A DNA stretch of 64,000 nt from an uncultured Verrucomicrobiota bacterium (GCA_903869675.1 CAIQAB010000022.1:1-64000); one strand, 5' to 3'; positions 18,279 to 28,278 are shown, numbered from the stretch's first letter. Notes: generated from the letters alone by a model not told the origin. Made by a program: numbers and translations.

Positions 18279-20504
18279 TTAGGCGACCGGCGCCTCGGGA
18301 GCGGGCACAGGGGCGCCACCATTCGCGGCCTCGAGCTCGGCCATGGCGGCCTTGCGGGAGAGGCGGACCTTGCCGGTGCGCTCGTCAATGCCGATGCACT
18401 TCACGGTGATGGAGTCGCCCATCTTGACCACGTCCTCGGTGCGACGAACGCGGAAGTCGGCGAGTTCGCTGATGTGGCAGAGACCCTCCTTGCCCGGGGT
18501 GCACTCGACGAAGGCGCCGAAATCCTTCACGCCGGTCACGCGGCCGGTGTAGATCTTATTGATTTCGATGGGAGCGCCGCCGGCATTCCCTCCGCGACCA
18601 CCACCGCCACCCGCGCCGCCGCAAACGGCGTCGATTTCCTGGATGGCACGGGCCATGGCGGCACCGTTGTTGGAGTAGACGAAGACCTTGCCCGAATCGT
18701 CATCGGAGATGTCGATCTGCGCACCGGTGGTCTCGACGATGCGGCGGATGTTTTTGCCGCCGGGGCCGATGAGCGCGCCGATCTTCTCGGGGTCGATCTG
18801 GATGGTCTGAATACGGGGCGCGTAGGTGCTGAGGTCCTTGCGGGGCGCGGGCAAGCTGCCGAGCATGACCTTGAGGATCTCCACGCGGGCCTCGCGGGCC
18901 TGATGAATGGCGGCCTTGGCGATCTCGAAGGGCAGGCCCTTGATCTTCAAATCAAGCTGGAATCCAGTGATACCCTTGGTGGTGCCGGCGAGCTTGAAGT
19001 CCATGTCGCCGAAGTGGTCTTCCTCGCCGAGGATATCGGTGATGGTGGTCCACTGGGCGATGGAGCCGTCGGCGTTGTTCTTGGTCATCAAGCCGCAGGA
19101 GATGCCGGCGACCGGAGCGATGATGGGCACACCGGCGTCCATGAGGGCGAGGCAGCCGCCGCAGATCGAGGCCATCGAGGTGGAGCCGTTGGAGGCCATG
19201 ATCTCGGAGACGACGCGGATGGAATAGGGGAACACGTCCTCGGGCGGGAGCACCGGCACAAGAGAACGCTCGGCGAGCGCACCATGGCCGACCTCGCGGC
19301 GGCCGGGAGAGCCGTAGCGACCGGTCTCGCCGACGGAGAAGGGCGGGAAATTGTAGTGGAGGATAAACGACTTCGAGGTCGCTCCGCCGGTGAGGCCGTC
19401 CATCTCCTGGGCTTCCTTGGTCGGCCCGAGGGTGGTGATGGCGATGTTCTGGGTGTCGCCGCGCTGGAACATGGCCGAGCCGTGCACGCGGGGCAGGACG
19501 CCGACGGCGGCCTGGAGCGGGCGCAGGTCGGTCTTGCCACGACCGTCGGCACGCACGCCCTTCTCCAGGACGGTGTTGCGGTAGGCGGTGTATTGCAGGT
19601 CCTCGAACACGACGGCGAGGTCGACGTCGGTGAACTTGTCCGCCCCGAGTTCGGCGACGAGGGCGGCCTTGGCCTCTTCCTTCAGGGCCTTCACGGCGGC
19701 GCCGCGGGCGGCCTTTTCCTTGCCGAAGATGGCGGCGGAAATGCGCTCGGCGGGCACGACGCGCTCGATGATGGCGCGGGCCTCGGCGGTGGCGCCGACG
19801 AGGTTAAAGATGGCCTTCGGTTTACCGGCGAGCGCCACGAGCTCCTTGATGGCGGCTATAATGGGCTGGATGGCTTGCTGGCCAAAGGCGAGGGCCTCGA
19901 TGAAGCGCTCCTCGGTGATCTGGTCGGCGGAGCCCTCGATCATGAGCATGTCCTTCTCGGTGCCCACGTAGATGAGGTCGAGTGAGCTGGTGGCCATCTG
20001 ATCGAGGTTCGGGTTAGCGACAAACTGGCCGTCGATCTCGGCGACGCGCACACCGGCGATGGGGCCCGCCCAGGGGATGTCTGAAATGGCTAGGGCGGCG
20101 GAGGCGCCGTTGATCATCGGGATGTCGGCGTCGTTGAGCTGGTCGGCAGACAGGAGCTGGCCGATGATCTGAACCTCATTGAGGAAACCCTCGGGAAAAA
20201 GCGGGCGGCAGGGACGGTCGCAAAGGCGGGAGGTGAGGATTTCCTTCTCGGATGGGCGGCCTTCGCGCTTGAAGTAACCACCGGGGAAACGGCCGGCGGC
20301 GGCGTATTTCTCGCGGTAGTCGACGGTCAGGGGGAAAAAGTCCTGACCGGGCTTCACCGAGGCGGAGACGCAGGCGGTGACGAACAGGTTGGTCTCGCCG
20401 ACGGCGACATTGACTGCGCCGTTGGCGAGGGCGGCGTAGGTGCCGGTGGAGAAGGTGATCCCGAGGGAGGGGACGGTGACGGTGTGTTTTTGAATCAGGG
20501 ACAT
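18279..20504 (-). CDS. pnp: Polyribonucleotide nucleotidyltransferase (PNPase)
   Basis: PNPase degrades RNA 3' to 5' by phosphorolysis. The 741-residue protein has both RNase PH domains ([20 protein letters not shown] early; [13 protein letters not shown] and [11 protein letters not shown] in the second half), a KH domain ([16 protein letters not shown]) and an S1 domain ([16 protein letters not shown]). Between KH and S1, just after Cys628, there is a Gly-rich linker ([15 protein letters not shown]) longer than in E. coli. The gene follows rpsO, the classical order, with a 371-bp spacer and a terminator between them. Confidence 0.96.
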   Translation of the reverse strand: MSLIQKHTVTVPSLGITFSTGTYAALANGAVNVAVGETNLFVTACVSASVKPGQDFFPLTVDYREKYAAAGRFPGGYFKREGRPSEKEILTSRLCDRPCRPLFPEGFLNEVQIIGQLLSADQLNDADIPMINGASAALAISDIPWAGPIAGVRVAEIDGQFVANPNLDQMATSSLDLIYVGTEKDMLMIEGSADQITEERFIEALAFGQQAIQPIIAAIKELVALAGKPKAIFNLVGATAEARAIIERVVPAERISAAIFGKEKAARGAAVKALKEEAKAALVAELGADKFTDVDLAVVFEDLQYTAYRNTVLEKGVRADGRGKTDLRPLQAAVGVLPRVHGSAMFQRGDTQNIAITTLGPTKEAQEMDGLTGGATSKSFILHYNFPPFSVGETGRYGSPGRREVGHGALAERSLVPVLPPEDVFPYSIRVVSEIMASNGSTSMASICGGCLALMDAGVPIIAPVAGISCGLMTKNNADGSIAQWTTITDILGEEDHFGDMDFKLAGTTKGITGFQLDLKIKGLPFEIAKAAIHQAREARVEILKVMLGSLPAPRKDLSTYAPRIQTIQIDPEKIGALIGPGGKNIRRIVETTGAQIDISDDDSGKVFVYSNNGAAMARAIQEIDAVCGGAGGGGGRGGNAGGAPIEINKIYTGRVTGVKDFGAFVECTPGKEGLCHISELADFRVRRTEDVVKMGDSITVKCIGIDERTGKVRLSRKAAMAELEAANGGAPVPAPEAPVA

Positions 20505-20875
20505 GGCTGAGCTTTCTCGGTAGGTTTTATCGATCGGATACGGTTGCGCGCCACGGTTGGAGCGAACGAGAGGCGACGCGCGGCCACGGGTTCGGGGTTG
20601 GGATTTTCGGTCTTACCGGCGTGACGGCCGCGAAGGGCGCAATGCAAGCGTTCAGACCCAAAGGGACAAGAAACGGGAAATCTGAAAAGGAGCGGGCGGA
20701 GCCCCAAGGGGAGATCCGATGCCAGTCACTCGGTTCGTCGGCAGGACGAGAGATTTCGATAAGGGGACCGACTTGGAAGTCGGGCGGCCTATGGAAACAT
20801 CTCGATCCGGGGCGCGTCGCTGTCGGTAAAGACAAGAGGCGACCCGCGGATCGGGTCGCCTCTTAGAGTGAGCAA
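20505..20875. other. rpsO-pnp spacer (pnp leader)
   Basis: The 371 bp between rpsO and pnp hold the rpsO terminator (20834-20864) and the pnp leader. No gene is convincing. In E. coli the pnp leader is a target of RNase III and PNPase autoregulation; the long leader here could do the same, but I did not find a specific long stem. Confidence 0.4.
20834..20864 (-). terminator. Hairpin after rpsO
   Basis: A perfect 12-bp inverted repeat (AAGAGGCGACCC / GGGTCGCCTCTT) with a 7-base loop lies 12 bp past the rpsO stop. On the minus strand it is followed by GTCTTTACC, a weak T-tract, so it may terminate partially or act as an RNA-processing or attenuation stem between rpsO and pnp. Confidence 0.75.
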
Positions 20876-21139
20876 TTACTTGCGGAGGCCGAGCTTGGCG
20901 AGCAACTCGGCGTATTTGTTGACGTCGTGACGCTTCACGTAGTCGAGAAGTTTGCGGCGGCGGCTGGCCATCTGCAGGAGGCCACGGCGGCTGTGGAAGT
21001 CTTTACGATGGGTCCGGAGATGCTCGGTGAGGTGGTTGATGCGCGCGGTGAGGAGCGCGATCTGGACCTCGGAAGATCCGGTATCCTTCTCGTGGTGTTT
21101 GAATTGGGCGATGGTTTCGGTGCTTACGGCGGTGGACAT
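20876..21139 (-). CDS. rpsO: 30S ribosomal protein S15
   Basis: The 87-residue protein shows the S15 pattern [33 protein letters not shown] and [11 protein letters not shown]15 is a primary binder of 16S rRNA in small-subunit assembly. The length fits (usually 88-89 residues). It precedes pnp as in most bacteria. Confidence 0.96.
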   Translation of the reverse strand: MSTAVSTETIAQFKHHEKDTGSSEVQIALLTARINHLTEHLRTHRKDFHSRRGLLQMASRRRKLLDYVKRHDVNKYAELLAKLGLRK

Positions 21140-21616
21140 GTTGAGTTGGTTTATAGGGAGGTTACACGACTGTAGGGAACCTTCGCAGGCTCCGTGCCAT
21201 CCGCCCCAACCCCGGTGTCAAACGGAGCCTGAGCCGATAACACCGTTCCAATCCCGCAGGATGCGGGACCAGTCATGGTGCGACCCCTTTACCGTCGAGG
21301 TCTCACTAACGCAGAGGCCAAAGTTCTAAACTCCGGGGACGAGGCGCAAGGATTTTTTCGCATCGAACGCGCTGGCGACCGCTCAATGCAAATGCACGGC
21401 GGCTATGGCAAAGCCGACGGACCGACTATGAGTTTGGTCATGATTTTCAGAGATAACAGCGGGTAGAGCGTTCCGCCCCGCCAAGATTTACGGGTCTTTA
21501 CGCATGTCGCAAATGAGCCTGACGGAGCCAGGCACCGGATAATTGCATTCACCGGATTCACGATTAGCATCGGAAATCTACCCGGGTTTCACCCCCGGTT
21601 GCTACAATTACTGCGT
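21140..21616. other. Gene-poor region upstream of rpsO
   Basis: About 480 bp without a convincing gene. A 63-codon plus-strand frame (21275-21466) has codon use unlike the neighbours and no recognisable product. A short inverted repeat TCCCGCA/TGCGGGA sits near 21253-21269. CTCACTAACGCAGAGGC (near 21301) resembles a sequence type often seen between genes in related bacteria (from memory). The rpsO promoter should lie at the left end on the minus strand. Confidence 0.3.
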
Positions 21617-21916
21617 CTATTTTGTCTTGGCCGGCTTTTTCTTTCTACCCGACTTAACTTTATCAGGAGGCATCGTGGCATCGTGAAAAATACCGTGAAC
21701 AAGACTTGTTCGCGGTGATTCAGGCACGCCGGTTTCATTATGCTGGATCATGCCTGCCAGCAGCAGGGCGGCATCGGAGCCGATCTCCTCAGGTCTTTCG
21801 TCCCAATAGGAAAAAGTGGTCCCGCTCACCGCCCGGAGACTGATAACCAAGGGACGACGGAAGGTGGGCGACTCAGGCGGCAAGGCGGTTTTGTGCTGTC
21901 TCCAGAGCAATGCCAC
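21617..21916 (-). pseudogene. C-terminal fragment of a LacI-type regulator (tentative)
   Basis: A frame of about 100 codons whose middle part (WDERPEEIGSDAALLLAGMI) resembles the last helix and strand of LacI/GalR sugar-binding domains, with a Lys-rich end (KSGRKKKPAKTK). The frame extends a few codons upstream of the GTG at 21916 and then meets a stop, so no DNA-binding domain exists. It is divergent from the KDPG aldolase gene, where a sugar-responsive regulator would be expected. It could instead be a small unrelated gene; the match is by eye only. Confidence 0.4.
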
Positions 21917-21967
21917 TAACTCGAGATTGCCGCCGTCGGCATGCTCTCATTGCATGGCGACTCCACC

Positions 21968-22606
21968 ATGAAAAAAGCCGCCATCCTGCACAAACTCAGC
22001 ACCGAAAAAGTGATCGCCCTGATCCGAGCCGATAATCCCGACGGCCTGCTTGACTGCGCCAAGGCCCTCGCCGAGGGCGGTCTGACCTCCATCGAGCTTA
22101 CGATGACCACACCCGGGGCGATCCGTATGTTGGAAAAAGCCACCTCCGAGTTGCCGGAGTTTCTATTTGGCTTGGGCACGGTGCTCGATGCCGAGACCGC
22201 CCGCGCCGGTATCCTCGCAGGGGCGCGTTTCATCGTAACACCTGCCCTGCGCCCCGAGGTCATCACAATGTGCAAACGCTATAGCATCCCGGTTTTTAGC
22301 GGCGCGCTCACCCCGACCGAAGTAGTCAACGCGTGGGATTGCGGCGCCGATGCGGCCAAGATTTTCCCTGCCGAGTTCTTCGGCCCCGCCTACATCAAAT
22401 CCCTCAAAGCCCCCCTGCCCCAAGTCGAGTTTGTGCCGACGGGTGGCGTGACGGCCGAAAACGTCGGCGAATTCATCAAAGCGGGCGCCTTCGCCACCGC
22501 CGCCGGCAGCTCGCTGGTCGAGGCCAAGGCAATGAAGGAAAAAAACTGGGCAGCGATCACCGCCAAAGCCCGCGCTTTCGTGGCAGCAGTGGCGGCCGCC
22601 AGGTAA
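21968..22606 (+). CDS. eda: KDPG / 4-hydroxy-2-oxoglutarate aldolase
   Basis: The ATG at 21968 gives 212 residues, the normal length for class I KDPG aldolase, which splits 2-keto-3-deoxy-6-phosphogluconate into pyruvate and glyceraldehyde-3-phosphate (Entner-Doudoroff and uronate pathways). The catalytic Glu is in SIELTMT (Glu43), the Schiff-base Lys in AAKIFPAEFFGP (Lys131), and the phosphate-binding loop is VPTGGV. No edd or kdgK gene is adjacent, so the physiological substrate is open. It stands alone, divergent from a regulator-like remnant. Confidence 0.9.
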   Translation: MKKAAILHKLSTEKVIALIRADNPDGLLDCAKALAEGGLTSIELTMTTPGAIRMLEKATSELPEFLFGLGTVLDAETARAGILAGARFIVTPALRPEVITMCKRYSIPVFSGALTPTEVVNAWDCGADAAKIFPAEFFGPAYIKSLKAPLPQVEFVPTGGVTAENVGEFIKAGAFATAAGSSLVEAKAMKEKNWAAITAKARAFVAAVAAAR

Positions 22607-22740
22607 GCACTCCTCCAACCCGGGTCGCCAATTTGCGCAGGGCGCCCGGGTGCCAAAGCATCGTGCCTTGGCACCTTGTTTGCTGAACGCGCACCACTGA
22701 CACACCGGCTACTACTCCCCTCCCTCGCCTCTTCTAAAAA

Positions 22741-24132
22741 ATGCTCTCCCGTTTCTTCAAACTGGCTGAAAACCGCACCACCTTCGCTCGGGAAATCGCC
22801 GCCGGCCTGACCACCTTCGCCGCGATGGCCTATATCCTCGCGGTAAACCCGGCCATCCTAATGAATGGCTTCGGTGTGGATCCCGCCATCGGCAGCAATC
22901 CCACCGCGGCTTCGTTCGTCGCCGTGAAGGGCGCCTTGCTCGCCGCCACCGCTATCACCGCCGCGCTGAGCACCTTGTTGATGGCGCTGCTCACCAACTA
23001 CCCGCTGGCCCTGGCCCCGGGCATGGGAATCAATGCCTTCTTCGCGTTCTCCATCTGCCTCGGAGCCGGAGTGCCCTGGCAGCAAGCCCTCGGCATGGTC
23101 TTCGTCAACGGCTGCATTTTCCTCGCCCTATCCCTGACTGGCGTGCGCGAAAAAATCGTCCGATCCATCCCTTATCCAATCAAAATAGCGATCACCTGTG
23201 GCATCGGTATCTTCATTGCTTTCATAGGGATGAAAAATGCCGGGATCATCGTAGCCAACCCCGCGACTTTCGTGGCCCCGGGCAATTTCAACTCCCCTCC
23301 CGTCGCCCTCGCTTTGGCCGGCATCATCTTCACCGCCGTGCTGGTGGCGCGAAAGGTTCCCGCCGCCATCGTGATCGGCATCGCCCTGATTACCATCGCC
23401 GGTTTATTTATTCCCGACGGGCATGGCGGCACCGTCACCGCCCATCCGGCTACGTTTTTCTCCGCCCCGCCGTCGCTCGCGCCCGTATTTTTAAAACTGG
23501 ACCTGTCCTTCTGCAGCAGCCTCCCCACCCTGCTGAAGTTCCTCCCGCTGATCCTCACCCTTCTGCTCGTTGATATGTTCGACAATATAGGCACCCTTAT
23601 CGGCGTTACCAAACGTGCCGGCCTATTGGATAAAAATGGCAACCTGCCCAAGGCCGGTAACGCCCTGATGGCCGATTCCATCGCCGCCATCCTCAGCTCT
23701 CTTTTCGGCACCAGCACCGTGGTCAGCTATATCGAAAGCGCTTCCGGCGTGGAAGCCGGCGGTCGCACCGGACTCACCGCGGTCACCGTCTCGGTGCTCA
23801 TGTTGCTCGCCCTTTTCCTCTCCCCGCTGATTTTGATCATACCCGCCGCCGCCACCGCTCCGGCCTTGATCATCGTCGGCGTATTTATGCTTCAGGCGGT
23901 GGGTGAAATCGAGATGGGGGACTTTAAGATCGCCGTTCCCGCCGCACTGGTGATCATAGGCATCCCTTTAACCTTTAGCATCGCCGAGGGTATTGGCTTC
24001 GGTCTCATCACCGCCGCACTGATCGCTATTTTCACCGGGAAACCCAAAGGCTTCACCCCCGTCGGCTACGTGATCGCGGTGATTTTTTTCTTATCTTTCT
24101 TCAAAATCCCCCCGTTCGGCGCCGGCCACTAA
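22741..24132 (+). CDS. NCS2-type purine permease (AzgA/PbuG-like)
   Basis: The 463-residue membrane protein starts FFKLAENRTTFAREIAAGLTTFAAMAYILAVNP, the hallmark of the AzgA/PbuG branch of the NCS2 family (hypoxanthine, guanine or adenine uptake by proton symport). Other family marks are NYPLALAPGMGINAFFAF, the VDMFDNIGTLIGV stretch, and SSLFGTSTVVSYIESASGVEAGGRTGLTA. About 12-14 membrane segments are visible. It lies 81 bp upstream of the GTP cyclohydrolase-like gene. Confidence 0.9.
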   Translation: MLSRFFKLAENRTTFAREIAAGLTTFAAMAYILAVNPAILMNGFGVDPAIGSNPTAASFVAVKGALLAATAITAALSTLLMALLTNYPLALAPGMGINAFFAFSICLGAGVPWQQALGMVFVNGCIFLALSLTGVREKIVRSIPYPIKIAITCGIGIFIAFIGMKNAGIIVANPATFVAPGNFNSPPVALALAGIIFTAVLVARKVPAAIVIGIALITIAGLFIPDGHGGTVTAHPATFFSAPPSLAPVFLKLDLSFCSSLPTLLKFLPLILTLLLVDMFDNIGTLIGVTKRAGLLDKNGNLPKAGNALMADSIAAILSSLFGTSTVVSYIESASGVEAGGRTGLTAVTVSVLMLLALFLSPLILIIPAAATAPALIIVGVFMLQAVGEIEMGDFKIAVPAALVIIGIPLTFSIAEGIGFGLITAALIAIFTGKPKGFTPVGYVIAVIFFLSFFKIPPFGAGH

Positions 24133-24213
24133 AACCTCGTCCCGTTTCAACTTTCTACGGAAACCGAAACGCCGTCCCGCCACCGCCACTTTTACCAAGC
24201 CTGTCGCTCTTAC

Positions 24214-25791
24214 ATGTCCGCCGCCACCTTCGACCCTACCAGCGCTGTCCCGCCTGAATTCGCCCATCTCGTTCGTGAATTGCAACACGCCGCCGGTGCC
24301 GTCCTTAAACCCACCGCCCTTGAGGAGCGTCCGATCTACGGCACCACCGCCTACATAGCCAACTGCCTGCTCGACACCCGTTTCGGCCTCTTCCGTGCCT
24401 ACGTTTTCCAGGACATCATCGACAAGCACTATATCATCGCCCTCGCCCACGGCGATATCTCGACCGCCGCCACCCTTTATACCCGTCTACACTCCAGCTG
24501 CGTCACGTCGGAAACCCTCCGCGGCTGCGATTGCGACTGCGTGCAACAGCTCGAAGGCGCCTTCAAAGTCATCGCCGAAAAAGGCAACGGCGTGCTTTTC
24601 TACCTTCTCCAAGAAGGCCGCGGCGTGGGCTACGTCGGCAAAGCCCGCGACCGCATGCTCGTCCAGGCCTCGCTCGACCAGATATCCACCTTCGCCGCCT
24701 ACGCCGCCATGGGCCTGGCCAAGGACCATCGCAACTATGAGAATATCTCTCACATTTGTTACCTCCTCGGTATCAAGGCGTCCTGGATTGTTCTAACCAA
24801 TAATCCCGATAAAGTCGCCGCCCTGCGCGACCAGGGCCTGACCGTCGCCGGAACCGAAGCCCTCGAATTCGAACCCTCCCCCTTTAACCTCGCCTACCTC
24901 ACCAGCAAGGCCGCCGGCGGTCACATCCTGAAACGCCCCACCGAGACGACCGTCAAACGCGCCCTACCACCAGAACCCGTCAAGCCCTTCCGCCCCCACG
25001 CCCTGCCTTCCGCCAAACGCTTTATCTACTCCGCCAGCTACTTCCTCCCCATGAAGCCGGTGGATAATGATATCCTACTGACGGACATCCAGTTCAGCGA
25101 ACTTTTTGGGCAGGGTCGTATCGACCGCTACACCGCCGGTCCCGACCCCCTCGTGCTCGACTACCGCCTGATAAGAGACAACCGTTTCTTCGTCAAAATC
25201 AACCCCGCTGCCCTCGCCGCCCACCGCAAGGTCCAGCCCGACGCCCCCATCCTCGACCTCATCACCACCCCCTACTGGTTTCGCGTTCACGTCTACTACG
25301 ACATCGTCACCTCCCAGGATTTCGTGGTCCTTACCCACGGCCATCCAAAAATCTACGATATCCCTGTGGTCCGCCTGCACTCCGAATCCCTTTTTAACCG
25401 CTTCCCCCTCCGCGTCGTGTCCAACCGCGATAAAATGAAGGAATCGGTCAAACACATCGTCACCTACGGCGTAGGTGCCATGCTCCTAGTCTATAACGAC
25501 GGTCGCGGGGCCGGTTTTGGTGCCTATGCCGCCGATCGTATGATGACCGAGAGCAATCAGGCCCTAAGCTCGGACGAGGCTTACCGGAAACTCGGCATCG
25601 ACTACGACAGTCGCGATTACGACGCCTCCTTCACCCTGCTCAAACACCACATACCCAACGAAAAAATCCAGATGGTGATGAACAGCCCGGGTAGTTTGGT
25701 TAAAAAACCCGAATACGCCCAGTCCCTCCATCGCCAGAAATTCGACGTCGATAAATGGATCTTCCTCGATGACGACTCCGTCAGCGACTGA
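24214..25791 (+). CDS. Tandem GTP cyclohydrolase II-like protein, second domain degenerate
   Basis: The first half is a complete GTP cyclohydrolase II domain: RLHSSC (91-96) and GCDCDC (104-109) place Cys96, Cys107 and Cys109 at the same spacing as the E. coli RibA zinc ligands, then QEGRG (133-137) and LTNNPDK (194-200). The second half repeats the pattern in altered form: RLHSES (387-392), NDGRGAG (428-434) and VMNSPG; all three zinc Cys are replaced. Canonical RibA opens the GTP imidazole ring, the first riboflavin step, but has one domain or a RibB fusion at the N-terminus. Neighbours are a purine permease and a SIS protein, not rib genes, so a role outside riboflavin synthesis is possible. 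Confidence 0.8.
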   Translation: MSAATFDPTSAVPPEFAHLVRELQHAAGAVLKPTALEERPIYGTTAYIANCLLDTRFGLFRAYVFQDIIDKHYIIALAHGDISTAATLYTRLHSSCVTSETLRGCDCDCVQQLEGAFKVIAEKGNGVLFYLLQEGRGVGYVGKARDRMLVQASLDQISTFAAYAAMGLAKDHRNYENISHICYLLGIKASWIVLTNNPDKVAALRDQGLTVAGTEALEFEPSPFNLAYLTSKAAGGHILKRPTETTVKRALPPEPVKPFRPHALPSAKRFIYSASYFLPMKPVDNDILLTDIQFSELFGQGRIDRYTAGPDPLVLDYRLIRDNRFFVKINPAALAAHRKVQPDAPILDLITTPYWFRVHVYYDIVTSQDFVVLTHGHPKIYDIPVVRLHSESLFNRFPLRVVSNRDKMKESVKHIVTYGVGAMLLVYNDGRGAGFGAYAADRMMTESNQALSSDEAYRKLGIDYDSRDYDASFTLLKHHIPNEKIQMVMNSPGSLVKKPEYAQSLHRQKFDVDKWIFLDDDSVSD

Positions 25792-25859
25792 TCCAACTAA
25801 ATAAGGGCCGGCCGAGAAATACCCCGTTCAACACTATCTGCCCGCCCAGCTTGACGTTC

Positions 25860-26966
25860 ATGTCCCTCCCGCCCCCCAGTCGCACTGTCGACCGCATTGC
25901 TGGCACCGCCCCCGATCCACTCGGACACGAACTCCTTGCCGCCCGTCTCGCCGGCATCCCCGCCACCCTCGCCGAGATGCTAGCCCGTCCGCCGGGCCAG
26001 CTTTCGGCCAAGACTTTCGCATCCACTCGATTCATCGTCACCGGCACCGGCAGTAGCGAAGCCCACGCCCGCTACCTGGCGATGTTGATCAACCTCTACA
26101 CCGACCGCGCCGCCGCCTACCTGCCGCTCTCCGGCTTCGTCGAGCCCGCGCCCGGCGCCTTCGCGGGCAAAACCCTCGTCGTATTCTCCCAAGGCGTCTC
26201 CCCCAACGCCCAGATCGCGCTGCGCCGTCGTCACAAGTTCGATCACCTCGTATTGTTTTCATCGACGACTCCCGCCGCTGCTCGCGCCGCCGGAAAACCG
26301 GACCGCGCCGCCCTCCTGCAAGGCCTCCTCGACGAAGGTGCCGAGTTGGTCGAGTTCCCCCTCGCCGAGGAATACACCACCCTCATCCGGTTCGTCGGAC
26401 CAATGGCCGGCTACCTCGCTGCCCTTCAGTTCGCCGCCCGCCTGCCAGGCGGGCGCGCCACCCCGCCTCCACCAGAACTGCTCGCCACCCTGCTCGCAAC
26501 CAAAGCTCCGCGCGATCTGCTCGACGCCATGACGCGCCTGCCCAGCGCCTGGTCCGGGGGCTTCAACCTCGTCACCGCCGCCCCCATCTCCGACTTCAGC
26601 CAGAACCTCGCGTGTAAATTCATGGAAGGCGTCTACTGGCCCTGCCCGCCAATCAGCGACTTTCTCCAATTCGCCCACGGCCCCTTCCAACAGATGAACG
26701 CCGCGCCCAAACCCGTCATCTTCCTCCAGGGCGGAGGCGCGGCCGAAGCCGAGATGGTGGACCGGTCCGTGCGCATGCTCCAGCAGGTCGGCCTCGCCGC
26801 CTTCGTGGTGCGCGTGGAGGCGCCCCCCCTGTATTCTATTTTTGGATATGAAGCGGCGCTCAACGACCTAGTATTGGCCGTCATGCGCCGACTCCGGAGC
26901 AACCAAGTCGACTGGCCAGGCAAGGGGCGCGATGACCTGCTCTACGGCTTTTGCCCGGACGTCTGA
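25860..26966 (+). CDS. Double-SIS-domain protein (GlmS isomerase-like)
   Basis: The ATG at 25860 gives 368 residues; a TTG at 25851 is an alternative. The first SIS domain has GTGSSEAHARYLAML and VVFSQGVSPNAQIAL (the S-Q-S-G-x-T region of sugar isomerases, altered). The second contains LACKFMEGVYWPCPP followed by FAHGPFQQMN, equivalent to the K-E...HGP segment of GlmS. SIS domains bind phosphosugars. There is no glutaminase domain. It lies 68 bp after the cyclohydrolase-like gene, likely co-transcribed. Its substrate is unknown. Confidence 0.75.
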   Translation: MSLPPPSRTVDRIAGTAPDPLGHELLAARLAGIPATLAEMLARPPGQLSAKTFASTRFIVTGTGSSEAHARYLAMLINLYTDRAAAYLPLSGFVEPAPGAFAGKTLVVFSQGVSPNAQIALRRRHKFDHLVLFSSTTPAAARAAGKPDRAALLQGLLDEGAELVEFPLAEEYTTLIRFVGPMAGYLAALQFAARLPGGRATPPPPELLATLLATKAPRDLLDAMTRLPSAWSGGFNLVTAAPISDFSQNLACKFMEGVYWPCPPISDFLQFAHGPFQQMNAAPKPVIFLQGGGAAEAEMVDRSVRMLQQVGLAAFVVRVEAPPLYSIFGYEAALNDLVLAVMRRLRSNQVDWPGKGRDDLLYGFCPDV

Positions 26967-26993
26967 GCCGCCGGTCGGGCCCGCCCCTCGCGC

Positions 26994-27260
26994 CTATTTT
27001 TTCTTTTTCGCCCGGCCGCCCTCGGCTTCGGCTTTGCCTCGACCCTCGCCCTTGCCTGCACCGGCATTAAAAAGCGTGCCCGCGATCACGCCGACCGCAA
27101 AAACAGCGAAGTAGACCAAAGCCGCCGAAGTGCGCACCGGTTTATCCAGCAAAAGAGAGAAATGCACATCTATCGTCTGGGTGTTCTCCGTTCCTATGTA
27201 TATGACAACAAAAAGAATAAGAAGAAAGAAAACGGTGCGAAAAAAGACGGCGGGGCTCAT
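26994..27260 (-). CDS. LapA/DUF1049-type small membrane protein
   Basis: The 88-residue protein has two hydrophobic segments (about 6-22 and 45-65) with ENTQTIDVHF between them, the usual LapA (DUF1049) pattern, and a charged tail of Gly/Glu/Lys ending KKKK. In E. coli the LapA/LapB pair tunes LPS synthesis; no lapB is in the window. It converges on the SIS gene with a 27-bp gap. Confidence 0.75.
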   Translation of the reverse strand: MSPAVFFRTVFFLLILFVVIYIGTENTQTIDVHFSLLLDKPVRTSAALVYFAVFAVGVIAGTLFNAGAGKGEGRGKAEAEGGRAKKKK

Positions 27261-27429
27261 GGGGAATAGTTATCCCTAGCAATCGCTCCCGCCGGCCCGG
27301 CGACAAGCGCAATCCCGCGTCAAAATCCCACCGCGGCCAAGTTCGGGACTTGCCACCCCACCACGGAACAAGAAGCCCCTTGAAACTTAGTCCTTTATTC
27401 CCGCCCCGCCGCCAGCTTACTGACTATTC

Positions 27430-28278
27430 ATGCAGACGATCGGCGAACGCCTAGAAGAAGCCCGCAAACGCAAGGGTATCACCATCCGAGAGGCCGCCGA
27501 GGCCACCAAAATTCGGGGGGATTATCTTCATAAGTTTGAGAGCAACCAGTTCGACATCAAACTCCCCGAGATATACGTGCGCGGCTTTATCCGCAATTAC
27601 AGCAACTACTTGAAGTTGCCCGGAGACAAACTCGTGAACGATTACCTCGCCCTCGGCCTCGGTGAGGGTGGCCGCCCCGGTTCACGCAGCCTAAACCGGG
27701 AGATTTACGGCAAGATAGAGATCGGGCACGCCGGTTCCCCTGCCAAAAATTCTAACCAGACGGAGCCCGCGCCCTCGGCCGCAGCAGCCGCAATGACCCC
27801 AAGCTCCGAGCCGATGCAGCGTCCACCTGAGCGCCCTCCCTTCCAGCCGCGTATGCCGCTTGGAGGCCTCGACCGCGCCCTGCTCTCCAGGAATGGTGTA
27901 TGGCTCAGCCTCGGCGCCGTCGTCGTGATTGCCCTGGTGGTGTGGGGTATAGTCGGTCTCTTCGGTAACAGCGCCCCCGCGCCCCGCATCCCCACCGCCA
28001 CTCCCGTCGCGGCCGTGGCAGAGGAACAAGTCTATCTCGTAGCACTCCGGCCCGTGCAGATTACTTCTATCAAAGCAAAATCCGACGGCCGCGAACTCGT
28101 CCCGGCTACTTCGCTTGAAACCGGCCAAACCTACCCCGTCCCCAACGTTGCCATGTTGGTCAGTGTAAGCGCCCGCGAGGCCGTGCAAATCGAGTTCAAA
28201 AAGGTCCGTTACGGCGCCGCCGGCGCAAACCTGATCGGCCCAGGCACCCTCGCCTTGGACTTCAGCGCCCAGCGCTGA
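27430..28278 (+). CDS. RodZ-like helix-turn-helix membrane protein
   Basis: The 282 residues begin with a Cro-type HTH_25 domain ([26 protein letters not shown], then [13 protein letters not shown]), followed by a Pro/Ser-rich linker, one membrane span (about 156-178) and a beta-rich periplasmic domain like DUF4115. This is the RodZ layout; RodZ links MreB to the rod-shape machinery. No other shape genes are next to it; hemF follows after 41 bp. Confidence 0.8.
   Translation: MQTIGERLEEARKRKGITIREAAEATKIRGDYLHKFESNQFDIKLPEIYVRGFIRNYSNYLKLPGDKLVNDYLALGLGEGGRPGSRSLNREIYGKIEIGHAGSPAKNSNQTEPAPSAAAAAMTPSSEPMQRPPERPPFQPRMPLGGLDRALLSRNGVWLSLGAVVVIALVVWGIVGLFGNSAPAPRIPTATPVAAVAEEQVYLVALRPVQITSIKAKSDGRELVPATSLETGQTYPVPNVAMLVSVSAREAVQIEFKKVRYGAAGANLIGPGTLALDFSAQR

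Noticed and set aside
18255-19985. A 576-codon plus-strand frame opposite pnp
   Set aside because: Antisense of a clear PNPase with Gly/Asp/Val-rich low-complexity composition; no recognisable product.
21275-21466. A 63-codon plus-strand frame upstream of rpsO
   Set aside because: Codon usage differs from neighbours, no ribosome-binding site and no known product; likely chance.
25807-25819. An 11-bp match (GGCCGAGAAAT) to the motif near 847-857
   Set aside because: Too short to distinguish from chance in 64 kb of high-GC sequence, and the surrounding bases differ.
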